From Psoroptes ovis (Eukaryota > Arthropoda > Arachnida > Sarcoptiformes > Psoroptidae), in the NCBI GenBank assembly GCA_002943765.1, contig PQWQ01000019.1, positions 992,001 to 1,056,000 on the forward strand: a stretch of 64,000 nucleotides of DNA, given 5' to 3'. The notes beneath the pieces were generated by a model. It saw only the letters and a list, made by a program, of their open reading frames with translations, made no database searches and had not been told where the DNA came from. Shown piece by piece: positions 11,065 to 21,324 of the stretch (positions are counted from its first letter, which is position 1; every line of letters starts with the position of its first letter). The translations under genes and the position numbers were made by a program.

Positions 11065-11694
11065 ATGTTCATTGACAATCCAGAGGCATTAATAAATGAT
11101 CAAATGTTTGATAAACAACAATCATTCGAAGCAAATAATACGACCGAAATTGACGTTTCACGAGGCTCAATCCATCGTCAATCAAATGAAACTTTGAAAT
11201 CACTAATTTCATTCAACACTGATATGTCAATGTTTGAATTTTTGTCAACGAATGTAACAGCGTCATCAAAGATAGCCGCAAGATCGTTGATGAGCAATAA
11301 TGTTTGGTTATTGTTGTTGATTATAATATTGATAATATCGTTCGTTATATTAGTCATGACAATTGTTTATCGTAATTTATGCCGAAACTGTATTAGGGAC
11401 AATTTCAACAATGAAAATGGTTTATTACTATTCAATATTAAGGATGATAATGATTTTGATGATGATGATGATGATTGTTCAACCCGTACAAATCGATTAT
11501 TAACTTTTGATAATTTCAATAAGACCAATAACCTTAATAATAATAACACTAATAATCAATCCTTTATAATACGAAAGTTGACCTTTCAATTTGGTCATGG
11601 TTTACCATGTCCAACGACAGGTACGGATAAGCTAAAATCAGTTACAAAGATTCATTTAAACAGTAGAAATGAGTTGAATCAATTTAATAAATAA
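11065..11694 (+). CDS. Small single-pass membrane protein, unknown
   Basis: Not recognised. A single-exon frame of 209 codons with one strong hydrophobic segment (WLLLLIIILIISFVILVM, about residues 81-98). Two N-glycosylation sequons (NNTT, NVTA) lie before that segment and a Cys/Arg-containing stretch (YRNLCRNCIRDN) lies just after it. With no clear N-terminal signal peptide, this arrangement fits a type III or signal-anchor protein with its N-terminus outside. The cytoplasmic half has an Asp run and an Asn-rich run, then a less biased tail. AATAAA overlaps the stop codon region. Its stop is only 68 bp from the stop of the convergent receptor gene. Evidence that it is a gene rests on length, composition and this packing; upstream exons are possible. 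Confidence 0.5.
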   Translation: MFIDNPEALINDQMFDKQQSFEANNTTEIDVSRGSIHRQSNETLKSLISFNTDMSMFEFLSTNVTASSKIAARSLMSNNVWLLLLIIILIISFVILVMTIVYRNLCRNCIRDNFNNENGLLLFNIKDDNDFDDDDDDCSTRTNRLLTFDNFNKTNNLNNNNTNNQSFIIRKLTFQFGHGLPCPTTGTDKLKSVTKIHLNSRNELNQFNK

Positions 11695-11762
11695 ATAAAC
11701 AGGATGATTTACAAATGAATTATCACATTCGTTTTATTTCATATTATTCTGATTAATTTAAT

Positions 11763-14586
11763 TCACCAAGAATTCAATGAAATGAAATTCTGATTGGTCA
11801 TATTGTTATGACTCGGATACGGCAAGTTATTATTCGATTTATGATGATTGAGGTCATAATGACGATGTGGATTAGGATTGAATTTATACTTACATGAATT
11901 ATGACGATTACGGTGATAATATTGACAACAAGACAGTTTCAATTCAATTTGTTCATATTTCGAACAAGGATTGTGGGCCAATTGATTGTCATTACCATTG
12001 TGGATAATGATTGATATATTTGAATTATTCGCGGCCATCAAAATCGATGGTATTCGATTATCGAAATTCGAAGAATCATGATGATTGTTTGATTGATTTC
12101 GATGATTCATTCGGATTTGTTTGGAATTGGAATTTGGCCCTTGTTGCGATTGTTGTTGACTGGTTCCTACAGCTCCGCTAGAATTATGACGATGTCTACC
12201 GAGCTGACTACTGTCATTAGTATGATTACTTCGGCGTCTGTAACAACTTTGAACATATAACATGAATGCAGCACGAAATCTTGTGGATAGCAGCGAGTAA
12301 ATCTGTCCAAATGAAAGTAATGTGATTAAGGATGATAATCTCTGGTCCCTAAATTTTTACTTCAAATACACATACATACCAATGGATTTAGTGAACTATT
12401 CAAATAATAAAGACAGCCTATATAAATGGGCATGCATTGAAATAGGAAGAGAAATAATGATCAAATTGGACATGACAGACATTAATTCAATGCTTAAGAT
12501 ATGAATAATTGATTACCTGCAGATAAAAATAGAATGCCATTAATCTGGCGTAATAGCCAATTCCAACTGGAATATAAGGTAACATATAGAAACAATAGAC
12601 GTTGGGCATGAAATGGTGACCAACAAAATGTGAATACGATGACAATGACCACTTTATTATCAATGAAATACATGGTGAAAATTAATGAAAAGTTTTGAAA
12701 ATTATGAGGTTCAATTTGCATACCCAGCATCCGTATTACTAAACGTCTTGATTGTAATATTTTCCTCGAAATGACATGTTCATTAAGCTGTATAATATTA
12801 TCTGGGTGTGTTGTATTTGTATTCAGCGCACTTTGCTGCTGTGGTGGTAATTGTTGTCGGCTGTGAAGCTGTGAATCCATTCTTTTCGATTGTTGATAAT
12901 CCAATTGATTTAAATGTGAAACTTTTTTCAATTTTCTGGCAATTTTATAATATAATAATGTAATCAGGGACAATGGAATGAAGAAAAATACAATGGTTGA
13001 TGATACAATAATCAATTCCCAACGTTTATCCGGTACATTATATGCTAAACCACACCAAGCACTTTTTGGCAATTGTTGATGTTCATATTGTAAATAATTG
13101 ACATTTGTTAATAAAACTAATGGCATTGCACCAACGATTGATATCAACCATATGATTACAATGTTTCGATATGCTAAACGTTTTAATTTATTATTAATTG
13201 ATTTACAATTAAACAATGTTTGATGTTTGACAGTCGTCGATGATTTGCTGAAAAGAATCGATGTCTGATGCTTGCTTGATGAGTGGCCACAGATTGCTAA
13301 AAATCTTTCGATTGTGAATGCAACTAAATAAGTTTATTTAGCACAAATAGTCAATGTGAGATTGCATTGTATTTGGAAGAAATCACTAATTCAATAATTG
13401 GATACCTAATGTCAAAACCGATGCATTAGCTGTACCTTCCAATATCAGCGTTTTCATTGAACACATAACACTGCCTAATTGCCATGGATATTGATGCCAT
13501 AATGTATATAATTCCAATGGTAAACCTTTGAAAATAAAGAATTCAAGTTGCTCTAATGAAATGCTTGACAAATAATACATATGAACAAATAATAAATGTT
13601 TTGGATGCAGGTTATCGAATTACCAATTGGTGATGGAAGATTGATTGTGAAACTTTGGGCCAATTAGAAAATAAAAATTCAAGCTTCAATAAATAAGAAA
13701 TTGGATTGCATGATTTTACCCTAAAACTTTCGAAAAAGTTCAACAAAAAGTGCCCCATAAATTACCATTCAGATAAATTAAACCCTAGAATGATCAAAGG
13801 CAATTATTTTTGTTATAATTAAATTGGAAGACATTTTAATTATTTTCATCAATTAACCAGCGTTTTATCATTGAATTTAATTGAAAGTGGAAATCTCATT
13901 GGAAAGCGATTGGCTTATAGTTTGTTCTATAGTCCTTGTAAAAGAATTCAATAAAACATCACACATTTCTTAAAGAGAAATTGAATATTGAAGATATTTC
14001 AATTTCCAATTGTTTTTCATGAATATAGTCTGCTTTATTAAAGATAACTCGTCTTAGAATTGCGTTCTGGGAAAAATTCAATTAAAAAATCCATTATTTC
14101 AATTGGATTTTTGTTTTTGTTTTTCTTAAATCAAAGTCTTCGGAGATAATTGAATCAATGTTTGAAATTTAAACTAAAAATTCACTTACTAAACATTAAT
14201 GATATAAGATCAGTAATGGCTAAATTGCAAAGATATAAATTTGTAAGTGTTTGCATATAACGGAAACGGAATATGACCAATATTGTAATAATATTTCCAC
14301 ATAGGCCAGTTATTAATATGAGAATGTAAACCACGGTCATTACTATCAGCCAAATCAATGGCAATGCTTGTTGTGGACCTAAATGTTGATACAAATAATC
14401 ATCGATGATCATATCCAATTCGATAATCGATGATTGTTGATTGTTGTTCGAATTGTTCAAACATGTCGGAGTTGTTGAGGCCGTAGAGCCGGTGGTTGAT
14501 GCTTCCGATGTTGTTTTATTTGATTTCATAATCAATACGATTATTTTAGAAAATTTGACAACTAATAACCTCACAAAATGTATCAA
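11763..14586 (-). CDS. Neuropeptide GPCR of the pyrokinin/CAPA/neuromedin-U receptor group
   Basis: Seven-helix plasma-membrane receptor. Six exons were placed by frame continuity: 14190-14586, 13406-13525, 12724-13323, 12517-12651, 12380-12417 and 11763-12302, giving 609 residues. TM1 is around residues 77-105 (GLCGNIITILVIFRF) and TM2 contains NLAITDLISL. The first loop reads LPLELYTLWHQYPW and is followed by the TM3 cysteine (GSVMCSMKTL). TM3 ends in ERFLAIC, an E-R-F variant of DRY. TM6 reads FTFCWSPFHAQRLLFLY, the hallmark of insect pyrokinin/CAPA receptors, and TM7 ends NSSLNPLIYSLLS. The third cytoplasmic loop is Gln-rich and the C-terminal tail is Asn/His-rich. The 38-nt fifth exon carrying NPLIY is easy to miss. 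The start could also be the internal Met at residue 20, because the first 20 residues are unusually hydrophobic. Ligand preference within the group is not resolved. Confidence 0.87.
13526..14189 (-). other. Long intron of the GPCR gene
   Basis: A 664-nt intron between the TM1-TM2 exon and the loop1-TM3 exon, much longer than the other introns of this gene. No element or nested gene was seen in it. Confidence 0.6.
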
Positions 14587-16935
14587 ACTTGAAGCTGAAA
14601 TGAAATGAAATGAATTATTCTTGTATGCAATTCAACACAAAGTAATTTTCAAAAAATCAATTGAAATTCAGATGGGAATTCTTCCCTTTTTCTTTGAGAA
14701 TATTAAAAATCCATTGAATCGTATTTAATTCAACAAGGAATGAAACAAGTGTATTGCCACAAGGATATATGCATCTGACACATACAAACACACACAGAGA
14801 AATCAAACACAATTATTACAAAAGAATAACATGGAATCAATGATAATAATAACAACAATGATGACATTTTTTGTGTATGAGAGAAATGAAATTTTTCACA
14901 TCGAATTTCAAAAAATAATAATAATGATGATGATGATGATTCTGAATTCTCATTCAGATTAAAATAATAATAATAATTCGTTCTTTCCAATTCATTCATT
15001 CATTTTCTTAATGTTCCAGACAGAATCTTGTTTTTGTATTTTTCATTATTGTTATATGATTGTACTGAAATTTATATCACGAAATAACATGCGTATCATC
15101 ATCTTTAAATATTTGGGATGCTTTTCAAAATGTTAGTGCTGCAGCTGAAACATAAATTTTTTATACGCGTATTTGATGAATGCTTTGGATTTTTTCAAGA
15201 ATGCTCTCTTAAAGAATAAGATGCGATTCTGAATGAATTTTTGAAAGTTCCGAGACTTGGAAACCCTTAAAGATTTCTTATGAGAATCGAACTTGATGTT
15301 GCAGAATTTGAATGCATCTTTTTTTTATGTGAATTTGAATAAAAATGATTTAAAAAGTAATTATTTTTATTCTTTAATTCAATTTCACTCAATTGTGAAT
15401 ACTTATGAATAAATGAATGAATGAAAAAAAACTTTGACCAAATGAATGTGAATTCACCAATAATAATAATAATAAATGAATGAATGAATAAATCATGTAA
15501 CATTTCCGCAATTTATCGAAACTTATTTTACTTAAATCAATTTGAATTAATTTGAATAGACTTGAACATATTTTCATTGATACTTAATTTGATCGATGAA
15601 TTCATTTTGGCACCATACGACTTTCAATTCCAAAATGATTAATTTGATTCGATCAACAAATAAAATTCCTTTGAAATGTGACTGAATGGACAATGATTTT
15701 TCTTACTTAAATTGGTGAATTTCTGTGAAATTCATCCGAAATTTCTCAATGAGAAAATCAATGCGCGTGCAGCAGCATTCTTTTGATGCAGTCATCAAAT
15801 GTTAGCTTCACTGCATTGCATTTATTTTCAATGAGTTTTTTTTCAAACAAAAAAATGAACATGACATATTATTATCATCAAGATAGAGTGTATTTTGACA
15901 AAGGAAAACAAATAAATGAAATTAATATCAAATTAAATTTTAATGAGATATACATATGTAATAAATTAGCATCTCAGGAGATAATAATAATAATAATATT
16001 TCTTAGATTTCAAGAATTATTTAGTGTAATTGTAATGGCAACTTGTAACCATTAATTTTCAATGGACATTTTCAGTCCTTAATATTTTCTTTTGTGGAGA
16101 AAATTCAGATTTCTTTCTTCATAAACCAAAAATGATTTCTTTCATTGTTGGGGAACCAAATTTTTTGGTTTAAAATATGGATTTTTTTTATGGCCCACAA
16201 ACGAAGATTCGCTTCATTTCGTTCTACACAATTTCAAACCAAATCCAGATTCTCTCTGAACAATAAGTTATTCTCTATCATAGACCAAAGAATGTACACT
16301 GAGATAGAACACTGATAAAAAATTAATGTAATGTGAATTTTCACATTGATTTTTTCGTAAAACCATTTTTTGATATTCGAAAATGATATTTTTCATTTAA
16401 AACTGCACAAAAAAACCATTCAAAACATATTTGTTGTTTTGAATCAATCTCAAAGCAAATGTATTCGATTTCAATGAAATTCAATTCAATATAAACATTC
16501 GAATTCGATTCAACTCGATTGATGAATTCGATTGATTTCTGCCAAATGATAAATGGATAGAAATCAATAAAAATCGAAACAGCGAAACGAAATCAATTGA
16601 ACATTGATTCTACTTGGGTCGAAGACAATTTTTTTGGGAGCCCAATGAAAAATGATGGCAAATCATTTGAATGGGACATCATTAGGCGGAATATAAATCA
16701 ATATTTATTGAACATTGACATATATCGGTCAAAATTCACGAATTTTGATATAAAAATAAAAATAATTTACTTTTTGCCATCAAAAATCCTTGATAATTAT
16801 TCTCGAAAAATTGATTTGTAAAATTTCAAATATCAAATATGGAATGATAAATGACAGTTCATGATAATCAGTAGAAAAAACTCGAATAAGGCAATATGCA
16901 AAGGGGTAAAAGTCACAATTAATGTGACAACAGAT
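14587..16935. other. Intergenic region, nothing recognised
   Basis: About 2.3 kb between the receptor start and the 3' end of the next - strand gene. AT-rich sequence with GAT/AAT trinucleotide runs (14923-14941), GAAT runs near 15410-15490 and no protein, tRNA or repeat-family copy that I can support. Short frames here (for example 15783-16055 and 16597-16821) look random. Confidence 0.55.
14923..14941. repeat. AAT/GAT trinucleotide microsatellite
   Basis: Tandem AAT units pass into tandem GAT units in the receptor's upstream region. Confidence 0.75.
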
Positions 16936-18126
16936 TTATGGCTGCTGCTGCTGTTTGACCATTGTTTGTTGTTGTTGTTTATCAAAATTGATTTGTTTTT
17001 CAAAAAAATTTCGCAATTGTCTTGTTTTCAATCGATTCAATTTATCCGTTGATTGTAGAATATCTTGATACATAAATTGTATATCATTACGTATTTTATT
17101 TATTAAATCAATCAACTGTTTTTCATGTTGTTGCTGTTGCTGTACACTACTTGTATCCATGATTGTATTATCGATTCGATTCTCATCATTTTGATTTGAA
17201 TTTGATGATTGTCTATTCTTATGATGCATTCGTTGCTGCTGCTGTTGTTGATTATTAGCGTCGATTTTGATGTTATGTGAATTTGTATAATAAACACTAT
17301 TTGTATTATTTGTTTCATCATAATCATCTGATGATGATGATTTATTCATATTTTGAGCAGCTGCGATTGATTTTGATTGATCCGCAGTAATTTGATTATC
17401 ATCAGCTGATTCACCTGATTCCTCATCATCATCATCATCATCGAATTTGATCAGATCATTATCATTTGTTTGATTCATATTTTTCTTAACAAAATTCAAT
17501 AAATCTAATTTCAGCTGACCAGTTTTCATTTCATTATCCAGATCTTTAAGCATTTGTATTGTTAATTGTCGTATTGTTTGATTATTTTCACAGTTATCAG
17601 ATTCATGATCATCATTTGTGGTATTATGATTGTCTAGCTCATTCAAAATATTAATTAAATGTATACTTTCATCATTGATCATTATTCGATTATTATCTTG
17701 ATTATCATCGACAATATCGTTGTTGATTGGACCATTATTGACTAGTATGTTATTATTGCTATTATTATTGTTATGATTACATGAACAATTTGTTGTTGAT
17801 GGAATTGTTGTTGCGACGGCTGCTGTTGATGATAATTTTGATTGATTTGTAGCGGAATTTGATAATGTTGCGTTCGCGATCGTTGTCGATGGTGAATTTT
17901 GTTGCGGTTGCGTTAGCGATGATGTGGACAACAAAATTTGATCAGGTGATTCACTACCAATTTGTCTAGCTAACCATTCATTTTGTAAACGTAACCTAAT
18001 CACTTCTTTGACTAATTGATTACGACATTCTTCTAAATATGTACATTTATGTTGCATACGTCTTAAACGTTCAACTAAATCACAAATAGCAACACGTAAT
18101 GTGAATTCATTACCACTTGGATTCAT
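16936..18126 (-). CDS. Unknown protein with N-terminal coiled coil and poly-Gln/Asn tail
   Basis: Not recognised. A single-exon frame of 396 codons. Residues 8-56 are a non-repetitive amphipathic helix (LVERLRRMQHKC, LEECRNQLVKEVIRLRLQN), likely a short coiled coil and the only part that looks evolutionarily constrained. The rest is low complexity: Ser/Thr/Ala, Asn runs, an Asp/Glu stretch (DDDDDEESGESADD), several Gln runs and a Gln-rich C-terminus. Another helical segment near residues 335-385 (KQLIDLINKIRNDIQFMYQD, then STDKLNRLKTRQLRNFFEKQ) may pair with the first. Its ATG lies 197 bp from the ATG of the divergently transcribed ACTMAP gene, so the two probably share a promoter region. Confidence 0.7.
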   Translation of the reverse strand: MNPSGNEFTLRVAICDLVERLRRMQHKCTYLEECRNQLVKEVIRLRLQNEWLARQIGSESPDQILLSTSSLTQPQQNSPSTTIANATLSNSATNQSKLSSTAAVATTIPSTTNCSCNHNNNNSNNNILVNNGPINNDIVDDNQDNNRIMINDESIHLINILNELDNHNTTNDDHESDNCENNQTIRQLTIQMLKDLDNEMKTGQLKLDLLNFVKKNMNQTNDNDLIKFDDDDDDEESGESADDNQITADQSKSIAAAQNMNKSSSSDDYDETNNTNSVYYTNSHNIKIDANNQQQQQQRMHHKNRQSSNSNQNDENRIDNTIMDTSSVQQQQQHEKQLIDLINKIRNDIQFMYQDILQSTDKLNRLKTRQLRNFFEKQINFDKQQQQTMVKQQQQP

Positions 18127-18323
18127 TTTTTTAAAGTAAATTAATTATTTGATCAAATTGATTTTCTATTTTGATTCGATTTCAAATAAAAATAATTAAA
18201 AAATCAGATGTCGTGTCCAAATATTTGAGCAATCACCAATGAAAATTATTTGTTTACACCGAATGTGCTGCTCTCTGGGGAATGTGACCGGATTAAGCAT
18301 GCTTCAACTTTAATTTTTAATAA
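18127..18323. promoter_or_regulatory. Bidirectional promoter region
   Basis: The 197 bp between two divergent start codons must contain both promoters and 5' UTRs. No TATA box is obvious. A relatively GC-rich core (GTGCTGCTCTCTGGGGAATG near 18265) sits closer to the ACTMAP side. Placement is inference from gene arrangement. Confidence 0.5.
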
Positions 18324-19362
18324 ATGTCTTCGAATTTTGAATCACCACCACCACCACCGGCTTCACCTTTACCACCGTTAAATTCTAGTTCATTAAACAG
18401 CCGAAAATCATCACTTAAAGATGAATCGACGGATCCAGAACAAATTGTAATCGATACATGTCAACGAATGTCTTATTCAATCAAACAACAGCTGCAACAA
18501 CAACAAAATGACATAACATTAATATCAATATATAATCATTGTCCAACCATTCTTCAATCTGGTCCAACGTAAGTATTGTTCGAAATTGAAAGCTGATAAT
18601 GATTAATTGTCATTCCATTTACAGATGTGGATTAGTAGCTCTGTTGATGAGCATAAATTTGATCGATAAAAATCAAAACCAATTGAATTTATCATTATTA
18701 TTGCAGAAAGCTCAATCATATGGTTTGACTAAATTTGGTGAAATTTTTTCAGGTTAATACCTATGAAATTAATTCCAACTTTTCAAACAATTTTTCTTTT
18801 TTCAGTAAAATCAATGATCGAATTAATACGAAAACAATTTCCAGCAGTCAAAGTTGATCACAGACTCGGTCTGAGCGAATCAATCAATGACATTTTAGTT
18901 CATTTATATCGAGGCTTACCAATACTTATACCGTATGATACTGATCATAATTATGAACCAACGCTGCGAAATGGTGAACGAGCACATTGGGCAATGTTAT
19001 GTGGTTTCTGTTTGATTGATACTAATCATAAATTTGAATCAGAATTTGAATCTTGGAATATTCCATGTCATGTGATTGACGGAATTAAATTATATAATTT
19101 ATCCAAAAAATATAAATGTCCCGAAATGCTTGAATACTTGCAAAGACATTCGTATGAAAATCAATTGTTGATATATGCCAGACATGGTAAAAGTAAATAT
19201 TTGAATTTATGGAATTTGGCTGATTTAATTGATAGTAATAAAAATCTACGACAAATATCGAGGAAAATTCTCGATGATAATCAACGTAAATACATGATTT
19301 ATCCGGCGAATGGTGATCTACATCAAAGTTTGTCTGATCAATTTATTTTGATTTATGAATGA
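18324..19362 (+). CDS. ACTMAP: Actin maturation protease (ACTMAP / C19orf54 family)
   Basis: Cysteine protease that removes the N-terminal acetylated residue of actin in the cytosol. Exons 18324-18568, 18625-18752 and 18806-19362 give 309 residues. A proline-rich N-terminus (runs of Pro around residues 8-20), also present in the human protein, precedes the protease domain. The nucleophile is expected in SGPTCGLVALLMS, where the Cys codon is created right at the first splice junction. The His is expected in RAHWAMLCGF. FGEIFS, GLPILIPYDTD and LLIYARHGKS match human FGEMFS-like, HPLLIPYDED and YLLSKQGKS blocks in the same order. Identification is firm on these aligned blocks. It faces pinin tail-to-tail with 104 bp between stops. 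Confidence 0.92.
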
Positions 19363-19466
19363 ATGAATAATAATAAAATCATATTCGATTATGAAATACT
19401 CTATGAAAAGATGAGTCCGAAAAAAATTATGAACAAAAATTTCAATGATTTTATATATATAAAATT

Positions 19467-20910
19467 TCAATCATAATCTGGTTCAAAATCTTCTTTGTCA
19501 ATCAATTTCTTCTCAGATTCATTCAACCCTTCATCGACCATTGATGATGATTGATGATCACTATGAGTAGGACTGTGTTGATTATGATTTTCATGATTAT
19601 TATGACCAGATTTTTTCGAATCTTCCGATTTGGATTCTGGTTTAAATATTTTCGATATTTTTTCTTCGGGTTCAACAATTTGTTGTTTATCATTCATTTT
19701 CGATATTTTCGATTGATCATTCTTTGATTCATTCGGGTCAATGTGACCATTTTTTCTATGAATAAGACTGTCATCATTTCGATCAAGATTTTTAGAGATC
19801 TTATTATCATCATTATTTGATTGATTTTCAATAGTTTGTAAATCGTCTATGGAATCATCATTAGTGGATCGATATAATTCATCGATTTCATTCAATTCTT
19901 TTTGTATTTTAGCACGTTTTTCGGCAAATATAACTGGATTTTGAATGAATTCAAATTACAATTTCAAATCAAGCAAAAAACAAACAGAATCACTTACTTC
20001 TATATTTATCTTTAGTTTCTTGTGAACGTTTCAATGTTTCTTTAGTATGTTTCAATGGCATATAAAATATATGTGGTTTTGTTTTAGTTTCAATGAAATT
20101 CCCTAAATGCTGCTGTGATTGTTCCCATTCTTTGTGCTGTTCATTGGGAAATGGGTTAATTTAATTCTAAACTAATTCAAAAACAATACATACGATTTCA
20201 GCACGTTGTAGTTTCAATTCTAAACATTTCATTTGTATGCGTTTCAATTTACGTTCTTTGAACAATTTTTCACGTTCAATTTTCAATTGTTCACGTTCAC
20301 GTTCAGCTGCTTGATCCAGCTTTTGCTCTATTTCAGCACGTTTTTGCTATTTAATTGAAATGAGAATAATTCAATTAATTAAATAAATTTAAATCAAATA
20401 AATCACTTGATGAAAATTACCAAATCTTTTCGATGTGTTTGTTCATTTTTAAATTTTTCCAATGTACCAATTATATGGCTAAACATACGGCGATTACGTG
20501 ACATTGATTTTTTATCATTTTTTTGTTCTTCCAATACTTGTTCACGATGTTTCAATTCCCATGATGTTGCGACTATTCTTGATTGTAATTTACTTTGTTT
20601 ACTATGATCATTATAATTGTCATCATAATGATCATCATTTGCTTCGTTTTTATTATTATTCAATGATTCATCATAATCTTTTCTGTCAATTAAATAAAAC
20701 ATTATCAAACATTATCCAGGGACAATTGACTACTCACAATCTTCGCTTCGAACCAGAATTAAAACTATAGCCTCGATGTCGGTTTTGCTCATCTTCGAAT
20801 GAGCGCCCATTCAAATCTTTACCGGTCAATTTTTTAATATTATCATTTATTGTACACAAAGATTTCTGTATCGTTTCATATTCTGATTCAAGTTTGTTGA
20901 ATAAATTCAT
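19467..20910 (-). CDS. PNN: Pinin, splicing-associated nuclear protein
   Basis: Pinin is an exon-junction-complex-associated nuclear speckle protein. Five exons (20738-20910, 20421-20682, 20194-20346, 19998-20136, 19467-19933) give 397 residues. The N-terminal helix (LESEYETIQKSLCTINDNIK, KLTGKDLNGR) matches the vertebrate VDENIRKLTGRDP block. The pinin/SDK domain follows: IVATSWELKHRE, then RNRRMFSHIIGTLEKFKNEQ, the diagnostic block. After it comes a long charged coiled coil (QKRAEIEQKLDQ, LFKERKLKRIQMK) and FIETKTKPHIFYMPLK, which corresponds to YIRTKTKPHLFYIPG. The C-terminus is an acidic/Lys-rich disordered tail ending DKEDFEPDYD. It lacks the long Arg/Ser tail that makes the human protein 717 residues. 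Identification is firm. Confidence 0.93.
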
Positions 20911-21324
20911 ATTAAAATTTCAGTGATTTTTGATTGAAATGGTAAACAAACAAAATAAAATTTAATTTTTCGAAAAAAATGATAAAACTGAATTAATTAA
21001 ATAATTTTTTGTGGTTGATTCAAGACTCAATCATTGATTTGCTATATACACAATATGAATGTGGTCTCCAGACTATACAACTTTGCACAGCTTTCGCTGC
21101 TCATATTCGGTCCTATCCTCTATGAACGGTCATTAATCGTTCAAAAAATTGTTTCCAAATTCGATTCAATTAAATTAAATATTTTTACTAATCAAATTAA
21201 TAAAAAAAAAAACAATTTCGAAAAAAAAAAAAAAAAAATATTCACATTTAAAAATGGACATATTTTTCAATAGAAGTTCGATGATGATGATGCATGGAAT
21301 TCTCAGCTGATATGATTGATGTAA
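20911..21324. other. Spacer between pinin start and ATG2 end
   Basis: 414 bp containing the pinin 5' region and the ATG2 3' UTR. It includes a poly-A tract near 21210-21240 and nothing else recognised. Confidence 0.6.

Noticed and set aside
12322..12504. 60-codon + strand frame
   Set aside because: Antisense to the GPCR intron and TM7 micro-exon; no independent support.
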